This document shows positions 12,001-24,000 of a stretch of 64,000 nt of DNA, piece by piece. Made by a program: the position numbers and the translations under genes. This stretch comes from Meandrina meandrites (taxonomy: Eukaryota; Cnidaria; Anthozoa; Scleractinia; Meandrinidae). The stretch covers positions 9,206,102 to 9,270,101 of the forward strand of contig OY855906.1 in the NCBI GenBank assembly GCA_963693305.1. Direction: 5' to 3'. Numbering within the stretch: position 1 is the stretch's first letter; each line of letters begins with the position of its first letter. Below the pieces are notes generated by a model, which did no database searches, was not told the origin of the DNA, and was given only the letters and a program-made list of their open reading frames with translations.

Positions 12001-15000
12001 TCCGAAGAACTGCACTGCTATTAATAGCTGTTCGACTGACGTGCTTGTAACATAAAGCATTTTGCGTGCCGTAAATGAGTAAAATAAATAAAAATATATA
12101 AATATAATATATAAAGCTAGAAGCTTGTGAGGCCGGGTATTACCGATCGAATTGGAATTTAGAAGTGTAGATTTTGGTGAAGGGAGGAAAACCGGAGAAC
12201 CCGGAGAAAAACCCTCGGAGTAAGGACGAGAACCAACAACAAACTCAACCCACATATGACGCCGGGTCTATAAGAAACGAACCCAGGCCACACTGGTGAG
12301 AGGCGACCGCTCTCACTACTTTGCCACCGCTAGTGAAACACCGAGTTTCTTTAAGTGAAATGTAACTCTTAACGTGGTGGATTGATTTCTGAGAACTGAA
12401 ATAACTGCACTAAAATAGCTCGAAGCTATTTCTGAGAACTAAGTGGTACAAGAAAATATTCTCTAGTTGTGATTGTCTTTATCCTCGTCAACCTGTCTGC
12501 TTGAAGAATTTTTCAATTTTCTGCAGAAATTTATATATTGAACTCTCTATCTCTCTTTGCAGGCTTTCGAAAGTTTAAGTTAGCCGTTCGGTCGCCACGC
12601 AGAGTGCTCGTGTAGCTGAACACCAAAAAGACAATAACTAAATACGAAGACCAGTTCAGCTGTAACCGCAAAATTGTAACACCGCTTTAGGCAATAGCAG
12701 CCAAGATACACAGTCGTTGCGCACGTAATTTCATTTAGTAAATCGATTAAGCAAAACTACCGTTAAAATAACTTCTACGAAAAAGGAACAACTCAAGATG
12801 ACCCAATTGCTTTCTTTCAACGGTCTTTCGGTGACGACAGTAGTCAAAAATAAACTTTCCGGCCTAGCTAGCGGACGTGCTAACTTTGTACAACTGGGTA
12901 CTTGTCGAAACCTGTTCGATTGTCGTGCATGTAATATAAAGCATTTTGCGTGCCACATCGTAAGAGGGCGCAAAACCCGTGTTTAGCAAAACCAAAATAT
13001 TCAATTTCAAGGAATCTCAAACATCACTTAGCGCGGAAAGATTTATTACAAAAAGACAACAGGAACTGCTAAATGCAGTTCACTTATTGGCGACACTTAA
13101 ACAAGTACAAGTTTCAAAATTCAAAATACTACTTACTTTCGTATGAACAATAAAGTTAGTATGAAGTATGAGTAACAAACGTACTTATTTAAAAAAACTT
13201 TTAAATAAAAGAGAAACTCTAAGATATGCAATTAAGTTAACATTCTTTTTCGTGCAGAATATAACTACATTTGAACAGTCAGATGAAGAGCAAATACGCT
13301 GAAGTTGTTCGTAAATTAAAACGAGTTAATAGCCTTGGAAAGACTTTTAGTATTTTGCAATACAAAACAACGTAACATTTTAATGGAAAAAGTGAAAACT
13401 TCTGTAACCACTCTGTCTTATTTAACCCAGATTTGGCTTTTAAAACTCGAATCCTCACTTGAAAAAAAGATACTCTTACCATTACGACGCAAATTCAGAA
13501 GTGATCGAGCGTTTGATTTTCAACGGATAAACACAGCTATTTCCAGAAACTTTGTCGGATAGAAGAGTTCAGCCTATAGTATGCTACCATACAGAACGGC
13601 AGTATTTGATGTTTGGGAATTTTGCCTTTTGGGTGGAAAAGCTCTTTCTTACACTCGACGTATTCGGCTTCGCCATTCGTTATGTCTTTTCTGAAGGTTC
13701 TTTTTATTATTATTATTACAAGGTCTTGAGGTTAGAAAATCTTGCTCAAAGAAATTTAGTTTAGCTAAACGCAGCTTGCTCCTAACGGCATTATTTCAAG
13801 TGAGCATGTTTCCCAATTTAGCGCGTGCAGCGGTTCTGTTCTTCTAGCCGTTTTTCCTTCTAGTCTAGTCACGTAGTCTTACAGCACATAACCGAAAACG
13901 TGTTACAAAAAAACCCGCTGCAAACACAAGTCAAACTACGTACCTCAAACGTGAACCTCCACTGATAGCCAAGAGTCCTGATACGTACGGTCTCAAGCAT
14001 TCCTGTGTATCTCAATTGACGAACCACCAAATCGCGATCGAATGTCATAGGTGCCTATAAACAACGGGAAATGGTTCAATTGCTTATCAAGAAAATGTTA
14101 AAATCAATAAACAGCTATAACAGCAAATAGGGTATAAAATTTCAGTTGTTAAGGGATTGGTAACTTGAAACTTGAGGATTTGTTTACCTTCTCCGCGTTG
14201 GATCTGATACAGCGAACAAAAAATGGCTGCGCCTCTTCTAGGAGTTCCACTAGACGACTAAGAGAGGACTGAAAGGAAAGGAAACCAAGTTCAAAAACTT
14301 CCATAAGTACACACCTCTCTAAAACAACTAGGAAGTTTTCGTCGTGACTGCCAACCACACACTGAAGGCTAATTTACAAGAAGCTTCGAGTTGTCGGGCC
14401 GATTTCGGCAAGTGCATCGGCGCGTTTGAATGGCGATCCGATTGAGCGCAGGACACCAATCCGACAAAGCGGCCGATTCGCAAAAATCTGTAACCGCTGC
14501 AAAGATATTTGATGTCGGGCCCGATTTTTTTCGTACAAGAACGCAACCTGCAAAAGATCACAAGCAAACTAACTGATATGTTACCTATCATTTTGTTTTC
14601 CAAAACGTTTTATAAAAAAAAAATTGACTATAAAACATCGATGTGCAGTGCTTGCCTGTATATATATACCAACTCGCTTCCCGACTGATCGTAGCCGACA
14701 AATCGTAGCGTGTAAATTAGTCTTTACTCTTGCTAAAACCAATCGTCCCCCCCCCCCCCCCCTTCTCTCTACACAACGGCCAAGAAATGAAAGATATACT
14801 GATGAAATTTGTATTGTTTGTTTGTTTATTCGTTTGTTTTGCGTGCGGAGCGCGAGGGCAGCTGAGCCTCTTTAGCTTATGTGTCGCGCGGCATGCTCTG
14901 CCCCGCTACTGCTCATGTTTGCAGGCTCCAGTCATCAGCTTTGAGTCTCGCTCTTCATCAAAGTCCGCCCGCACAATCCCAGCTCCCGGGTATTAAATCG

Positions 15001-18000
15001 TACAAGGAAGAGGTCAAACGTGACAAACCTGGAACTGAGCACTGACTGTAGGCGGGTTTTTGGGCGTGCCTTTGCCTCGCTGCATTGTCCTGAACAAGTA
15101 ATCGAATGTCCGAACAGTCATGTCGCGTTTGGTTTCCAGGCCTTGGCGAATCTTGGACAGGGGCTGCAAAAATCGAACACACCGCAAATAAATTACAACC
15201 ATAAATACAAAGCACTCCTTTTCAGTCGTCGTCAAGGGCCAAGAGAACAAGGATTAGAATGAAAAACTTCAAGATCAGTTGAGAAACTGCTAACGGAATG
15301 ATTCAAAGTCAAAGAAGATCTTTAAGCCAACCAGAATTCTTTACCACAACAAAATGAACAATACCCGGATGTACCACTATGAAAATTTAGGAGAGGAAGT
15401 ACAGCGCGCTTCTTCCACACCTGCATGACCCAAAATTTGAACTCTATTTCAGACCAAATCTAGCCTGGAACATTCATGACATTTAAGAAGGGCTTAAAAT
15501 TCCCGACGTTAATTTGATCGCACTTCTGAAAGCATGAAAAAAATAGCGTTGATAAAAAATATCCCATTTCAGTCCAAAATGTTCAAAATGTATACCCTAT
15601 TCATGACCAAAACGGCTCAGAAACAAAACCCTTTGGGCTGCACATTCCTTTAAAGCTTATATAACGGAGTACTCGCCTTCCCCTCTCCCCCGCCCCCCCC
15701 CCCCCCCCAAAAAAAAAATCCCCCAACCCCCTGTGGAGGTGCAGTGGCCTAATGGTTAGTGCATTGGACTCTGGATCGAACGGTCCGAGTTCGAGCCCTG
15801 GCCGGGGTCATTGTGTTTTGCCAAGACACTTTACTCTATAGTGCCTCTCTCCTCCCAGGTGTATAAATGGGTACTGGCGAATTTACTGCTGGGAGTAACC
15901 CTGCGATGGACTAGCATCCGGGATAAGCTCCGGCCTGATGGACCTCTGGGCTTGTATACAGACTTTACCTACCTACTCCCCTCCCCCACCCCCAACGACA
16001 ACAACAACAATAACAACATAAACTCGGTTCTCTCTCACCTTGTTTGTCTGTTTGTTGCTTTGCATCTTCCTGCAAACAAAATTATCAACAACGAATGAGT
16101 TGACACGATAATGAGACCTAACACAGTCGAAGATACAAGTGCCGTGCTCGGAAAATTTTCGTTGAAGGAGCCAAACACTTTCCGATTCTCATCGTCCAAT
16201 CACAAATACCTTAACCGTTCCGAAAGTTGTCACGTCACTTTGTCGCCATTACGACACGTCACATTACTTAGCAAAAACACTGCCGAAAGCTGTGTCCTGT
16301 TCTTATAATTATTTCCATTGTGGTATTCAGCCCTTTTATGCACCACACCTTCTGAATATCACACCAGTTGACGCCGAACAGTTTACCCGAGGCTATAGAA
16401 AACGTTTCTATTTTATTTGTTACTAATGTGTTATGCAATGTGCATTTTTCTCATCTAAGTTTGTTTTTCACTGTGGCTTGTAGTAGTTTTATTTTTCCCA
16501 CTATCCTGCTCCTTTTATTTTGTACATGTATCTTTTATTTAGCCTATATCGGTTCTTTGTAAATAAAGTCGATTGTTGTCACGTCACTTTGTCGCCATTA
16601 CGACACGTCACATTACTTAGCAAAAACACTGCCGAAAGCTGTGTCCTGTTCTTATAATTATTTCCATTGTGGTATTCAGCCCTTTTATGCACCACACCTT
16701 CTGAATATCACACCAGTTGACGCCGAACAGTTTACCCGAGGCTATAGAAAACGTTTCTATTTTATTTGTTACTAATGTGTTATGCAATGTGCATTTTTCT
16801 CATCTACGTTTGTTTTTCACTGTGGCTTGTAATAGTTTTATTTTTCCCACTATCCTGCTCCTTTTATTTTGTACATGTATCTTTTATTTAGCCTATATCG
16901 GTTCTTTGTAAATAAAGTCGATTGTTGGCGGCGCCACTCCATTAACTGTTGTGTTGTTTGCGTCTGAACTTAAAATAGAAACGTTTTCTATTCGGCAGCC
17001 GAGCGAAAGAGAACAGAACGGATGTAAATTGCACCTGATAAGCTCTAGACATTGTACCTGTCTACTCTCATCACACACCAGTTCTCACCATCAAAATAAA
17101 AGGCAGGAGATAGCGAACAAACCTGATCACTCTAGATGCCTTTCTGAACAGATTTGCTGCTTCGTTGTTTGGGATAACAGGCCCTTCTTCAGAATCAAGC
17201 GAACCGCTCAGCCTACGACAAAAAAGAATTGTATTCAATTAAGGAAAAACCTTTTGCCTTTCTCTATTTCGTTGTACGTGTTGTATCTGCCGGGCAAAGA
17301 GCATTTAAATGTGTGCCTTATGAGAGTTTAAAAGCACAGCAATGACGTCAAATTGCCCGCAAGCGTTTTCAAAATTCAATTTCTTTTCAAAGATAAGTGC
17401 TGCCGCTATAAGATTACGGAACTAAACTAAACTAAACCGTGCTCTGATCTGTTTTAAAGCACTCTGAAGGTGACAAGAGCGCCCAAGAAGTCAAAAAAAC
17501 ACTCGCCTGCCGTCTACCTATATTGACCAGGTTTTTTTTTACCCTGTTTGTCCACACTGTACTTTTCTCGTGGTTTAGTCACCTCCTTGCGTGCTCGATA
17601 ACCAAACAAAGTATGGTCAAGGCTTTCGTTTAATTATTAAATTTTTTAAACAATGATCACGCACAGCTCAGGTAAAGAAGTACACAGACAAATAGTTAAG
17701 AAAAGGAAACGAAATAAATAATAACCAAAAAAACAGCTTAAAAGACTTTAACAGTTCCATTGATCAAGTGACTAGGATTTGCTTTGAAAAGTGGATTTTC
17801 CGTGTGCCCTCACTTTGGAAACTGAAACTTTTATTTTCCCCAAACAGTAGCGTTCGTTGGACACACGGGTAAACGAAATCCTGATGAATTTTTCACGTTC
17901 CTTCCATGGTTGCATATTCTAAGTTAAAGATAGGGAATGAAGCAGTGTGAAACATACCTTGAACCCTTGCTCAGCTGCAACACAATAAAAGAACAATAAG

Positions 18001-21000
18001 AAAGAACACCAAGTGTAACTCAACAATGATCTAGGAGAAAGCTTGCTGTATTTCCTTGATAAAATGTTGAAGAAAATATGCACACTCATCCTCGTGACAA
18101 AAGCCACGGCGTTATAATTTGATAATGCACTTTCGTTGGGTCGCGTGGATTTTCGAGCTATGATGAACTCGAAATGATTACTCATATGATAAAACAATTT
18201 TCTTCTCTAAGTATCGAAAGTAATTCGCGTTTATTTTGGCTTTGCATTACTACGCTAAGTGATTGGTTCAAAAAACTCAAGCCACTTTTTTGACCAATCA
18301 GAAGTAAAACCAAAACCAATCATGCTTTGCTCGCCCCCGTTTTCCAGCACTTCACTCTGGCTGCTTGGATTTGCTTCGAGTTTTGATTGGTTCACTGGAT
18401 TGTGTGTGCCCTTTGTGATTGGCCAGGGTCATATCTTTGGTTTTGGTTCTACGACACCCAATCAAAAATCGCTCTTCATCATCCGCAACTTATCAAGCTT
18501 ACGTGTAAAATATAAATCTTTACAGCAAAACTCTTACACTTTTTCTTTTTTGGCCTCCAGGACTTGCTGCGCGATCATTTGCTTTGCCATCTAGGGAGAA
18601 AAAAAAACAAGTATTTCATGTAAATCATCATGTAATGTATAGGAAGGGTGGTTGTCCTTGATCTCGTGCCCTGATCTCTGATTTTGGGTTGTCCATCTCT
18701 ACACCCAAAAGTATACCACACACCCCTCTTTTAATCCCTACCCCTACCCCCGCTTTTAAGCCCCCCTCTATAAGCCCTCTGTTTAATTTGGTAGCTCAAC
18801 TTAAGTTACAAAGCCCTCCGCTCCATAAAACAATTCCTTTTCAACTTCAAGCAATGACTTTTCTCTTACTTGAACGATGCTGTCTGCCAGCCATCTTGAA
18901 AGCATGTACAGCTTTGAAGAACGACCTGAGGATTGACCATCTGTACACAGCTAACGGATCAGCTCCTGGAAAGGGAAAAACACACGAATTAGCGAGAAGA
19001 TGGCGACTTGACAAAGATTAAGATTAAAACGCTAGCTGAGCTAAGGGGTATTAGTAGAAACTCGGTCGTGTTATATTGAAATACGTGAATCTGATTGGTT
19101 CTGCCATTGTTAGACTACGAGCCTGGGTTTTCTGTGAGCAAATAGTCAACAAGATGCAGCTCATAGTCTAATTGGCCATGTTCTAAACGAGCACGAGACT
19201 GGGTACAAACATATTTTTTCTTGGTACGAATATTCAATATCGATTGATTTGAAAATGGGGCACGTCATCTAAAAGAGCATCCAAAAATTAGTAAATTTAC
19301 CAAATTTGATGGTTATTGGTTTAAACACAAAGGCATGGTACACTTTTAAAATAAGAGAGCTTAGTACGGATTGGAGGACGCCTGTCCCTCCAAACCAATA
19401 ACCGTCAAACTTGGTGAATTTACTAATTTTTGGATGCTCTTTCAGATGACATGCCCCATTTTTCAATTCAAGCGATATTGAGTGTTTGTACCTAAGAGAA
19501 AATATGTTCGTACCCAGTCCCCTGCTCGTTTAGAAAATGGCTAATTGTTAAATACAGACTGCAGTGGAGACTACCATTAAAACTTCTCACTCACCAAGCA
19601 AGTCTCTCACAAATCTTGAATCACTGTTCTTGAGTAGACTCAAAATGTCCGGTCTCATGAGATCTCTGTTTTTGTCTAAAAATCCCTACAGAAGAAAGGG
19701 CACATTCTCTAATATATCGAAATCCCCTCTACTCGTCATAACCTAGTATACATACATGTATACTGCTATTCACTTGCTTATCAAACACTTTTTGGGGGAG
19801 GCACGGTGGCATATCGTTAGTATGGGTTCGAGTATGGGTTCGAGCCCTGGCCGGGGCATTGCGTTGTGTTCTTGAGCAAGACACTTTACTCTCATACTTC
19901 CTCTTTCCACCCAGGTGTATAAATGAGTACCGGCAAAATAATGTTGGGGGTAACCCTGCAATGGACTAGCATCCCACCAGCCTTCAGGTTGCCTCAAACC
20001 TACCTGCTACAACAAAAAGTATACTTATGTATGTATGTACGTATCCAATCCAGATAGGAGTAGAAATATTCCTAGTCGCTTAGTGCTACAGAAACTGGGA
20101 AAACCTCCAGCGGTTTGGGCCGCTTGGCTCAACACAAACTTTATCTTTAAAGGTCTTACCTATCAACACTTTTCATGAAGAAATGATACACAAGGTGACC
20201 ATTTCTAAGAAGTACTAATATTTCAAGAACTTGCAGTAAACTAACCTGGATGTTATACTTGACACTGCCTGCATAATGCTTGATGACAAACGCCTGCTGT
20301 ATAAGAGACTGTTCGTAATATTTGTGGCCTGAATGATTTGTGTCCAGTTTGGTCAACAAAGAACTTTCTGAGGCTCCAGGAAAACTGAGCAAAGAATGCA
20401 AATATTGCAGTTGAAGGGGCTATGTTATCACGCAGTGCATATGTACTACCTTATTACACAGAATTTTTTATGACAAAATTTTTGCATACACATTTTACAT
20501 AATTATTTTAAAAGGAAATGTTACACAATTTCTCCTGATTTATGAAAATTAACTGTCACAAAATATCGCTCGGTCTTCCAAAATCATGACATAAGGTTGG
20601 TATTGATGCAGTTCACTGAGATATATGTCAAAATTATGTAGTCACGAACCTAGAGAAAAGAAAACATCTGAGTCTCAGACGGGAGTCAAACTCATGACAT
20701 CAAGGTTCAAACTTAAATTCCATCTTGACCTACAGACAAGCAGCTCTCGAATTTTGCTTGCCCTGAACAACTGCATGTTGGTCTTAAGTTCTTTCGCTAT
20801 TATTAAGTCAACAAATGACTTCCCTGGGCCCTGGCCATCGGTGAGTGAGAATGAAAAGCTACTTGCCCAGCAAGAATATCTACTCATTCCAGATGACTGG
20901 ACAGCACTTTTTTCAAGCCCTGGACCTTCCAAAAATGTAATTTTTATTGACTCATAATACATTGAACTGTTGGCAAAACATGTACTATTATACCCACAAA

Positions 21001-24000
21001 ACTGCACAAATTCAAGAGGTGATATTCCAGGTGTGTATATATGTGGACTTGACTTACCTGCTTTCCTCGTCAATCAGGTTTAGCAGGCCCGTTGGTCGGC
21101 CAGAGATCAAATCCAAGCATGCTGCATTGTCAACAAAGTCCACATTCCTCCACTCAATCCCTTCAGAAATGTATTCATCCTGGAAATCAGAAAAGTAGGT
21201 CTGCAATGAGTACATGTTTTTTTGTACTAACAGCATTTGTTTCAGCCTGTTAGGATACAGGGTTCAAAATAGCAGCCGGCTGTCGGCGGTAGCCGGCACT
21301 TTGACGACACTTGCCGGCTACTTTTTACCGAAGAAATATAAAATATCATGCCTTGATCGGTCAACTGAAATCAAAGTTGCTGTAAGTTGAAGGAAACATT
21401 TTATATCAGACAATAAAGCAGCTACAGGGCTAGAAAGTGCGACTCACTGGTGGCTAACGCGACCAAACTTTCATCTTTGGCGACTAAAACTTTTTGCGTT
21501 TTGCGGTTTAGTCGCCAATGTGGCAACTTCATTTCTGTGTTAAGATGAATAACGGGCCGCCCCACCTTCTCGGGTATTGTGTCCCTCCAGAAAATTATAT
21601 TGGAAGATCTTATTTACTTCTCAAACATTCAAAGTAAGAAAAGAAGTCAAATTGCTCCAATCCATTCTTTTGCTTTGCCGTAAAATATTTTCAGTTCGGA
21701 AAACTTGCAAATGGCCGACTGTATTTGAAATCGCCCCAGAATGCATTGCAAGCCTATGGGTACGTCATGTATGCATATGGATTGTGTCCCTTGAAAACGC
21801 ATGGCTCTAGCTTAACAGCCGGGAAAAAAATGAGCCTTGACAAAAAAGCCGACAAATTCAGGCTAAAAACGAAATTTTATTTTGAACCCTGGGATACCAA
21901 GCCTACTCTATGATAATTGATATCAATCATTTACAATTGATGCCAATTAACTGATTGATACTGAAAATCAATGATTAAACAAGGAGGAAAATGTTGTGAC
22001 TTTTAAAATGATTGATTTTAATCAGTGGGCATTGATTTCTATTGATTGTCATCATCGTTCAGTCGATAGAAATTGACGATAGTCGATGTAATTAAGGCTA
22101 TTTTTCTGGTGATTATCGATTGGTCATCAATAGGCAAATAACAATCAATATCAGTCAACTAACAATCAAGTAATGGATAAATAAATTGAGCAATTGATTT
22201 CTAAACAACGATTTTCAGTGATTGGTCAGGCTGGGTAGGAGATAACACATATCACATTCATGTGATTTCTCTTTTTTTTTGGAAACTCTAAATTAATAAT
22301 CAGCAAAGGTCTCGCCACAATATCAAAAGATTATGATGAAAAAAGGTTACAGTACTTGCCTGTTCCAGTTTGAAGATGTGTTTGTTAAAATAGAATTGAA
22401 GCTTCTCATTAGCAAAGTTGATGCAAAATTGTTCAAAACTGTTATGCTGGTAATCCTCAAATCCAAAAATATCCAGAACTCCTATAGAGCAACCCTGAAA
22501 TCACAAAGCAGTGGACAATTTTACTTAATTTACACATGTTACTATAGATATTTATGCTGGGGTTCAAACTTGCAGTGCACATGATTTTACTTATAATCTA
22601 CTAGTTGTTTATTGATAACTATAAATAATAACTGCAGAGTTGAAGTACCTCTGTTACGGTGGACTGCTTGATGGCCAGAGCATGGTTCACTTGTAACACA
22701 ATCCAGTCAAACAAGGTGCCATACAGGGCTTTGGCCATTGCATCTCTTGTGGCTATGGCCTGAAGCAAAAAAAAAAGTTACAGTGTATGCTGACAGAACG
22801 TTTTTGTCTACACTTGTTGATTTCTTAAATAACAGCGTAGGAGAACAGCTTGGTGTCAGCAATGTGGAGAAATGGGTTTAGTGTCTGTCAGTACTTTACA
22901 GGGTGGTAACGAGGTACAGTAAGTGACATCAGGAATCAAAAGAGGTGGTAACAAGGATCAGGACCCTGGGATCAGGAATCCAAATAGTGGGATCACAAAT
23001 CAGACACAAGGACCATGGATCATATCAATTTGTTTGGGATCGTGGATCTCAAAAAATCAATAAAAAAAATAAGTTATTGAAGAATTGACATGCCTTGTTA
23101 TGACCCTCGCTTTAGGCATTCATGACGCCTTAATTAAGGATGGTCATTAGGTAGTGGGAGGCGCGGTGGCCTAATGGTTAGTGCGCTGGACTCCGGATCG
23201 GGCGGTCCGGGTTCGAGCCCTGGCCGGGGCACTGCGTTGTGTTCTTGGGCAAGATACTTTACTCTCATAGTGCCTCTCTCCACCCAGGTGTATAAATGGG
23301 TACCGGCGAATTTACTGCTGGGGGTAACCCTGCGATGGACTAGCATCCCGTCCAGGGGGGAGTAGCAATACTCCTAGTCGCTTCATGCTACGGAAACCGG
23401 GATAAGCTCCGGCCTGGTGGGCCACTAGGCTCATATGCAGACTTTACCTTATTAGGTAGGGGTAGGGGTAATTAAAGTCTGCATATGAGCCTAGTGGCCC
23501 ACCAGGCCAGAGCTTATCCCTGTTTCCTTAGCATGAAGCAGCTAGGAGTATTTCAACTCCCCTTGGATGGGATACTTTTCCATCGCAGGGTTACCTCAAG
23601 CAGTAAATTCACTGGGAACCCATTGATACACCTGAGGGGAGAGAGGCACTGAGAGCGTAAAGTCCCTTGCTCAAGAACACAATGCAGTGCCCTGGCCAGG
23701 GCTTGAACCCGGGCCGCCTGATCCAGAGTCCAGCACACTAACCATAATGCCACTGCCCCTCCCAAAGGATGGTCATTACATGTAATTTATTTCTTCGGGT
23801 GAGGGTACAGAAGATAATAGGGCTTGATCTCAAGTGATCTGGTATATAAGAAAATATCATGCACACATTCAGCAAGGAAAGTCACACAAACATACCAGAG
23901 GGTAGTAATGGATAGCCAACTTTTTTACTTGTCACGAACTAATGTAAGTTGTTTTCAGTTACTACTGACAGTGCTTCAAACTCACCTCCTCGTACTTGTA

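Larger units (their letters stand above)
6283..13943 (-). other. 7.66-kb MYO9 intron
   Basis: The largest intron of the gene separates the last motor-core exon (ends WRFTFE) from the converter exon (starts EFVKRYS). I see no conserved protein-coding exon in it. It holds a candidate promoter near 9040, a GGACAC-rich repeat at 10740-11010, a (GTT)n run near 11035, a 31-bp-arm palindrome at 11188-11249 and the perfect hairpin at 11411-11521. The rest is AT-rich sequence with no recognised content. Confidence 0.7.

Noticed and set aside
16368..16911. Two copies of a 64-codon hydrophobic ORF
   Set aside because: Identity reflects the 349-bp duplication; composition is that of T-rich DNA and there is no supporting context.
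20675..21073. 132-codon minus-strand ORF between MYO9 exons
   Set aside because: Lies in an intron between well-placed exons 21058-21179 and 20246-20384, has no myosin or other family similarity, and its N-terminal end overlaps an exon in another frame.
23174..23365. 63-codon ORF with [18 protein letters not shown]
   Set aside because: It is a frame through the SINE family A head and body and recurs with the repeat, not a gene.
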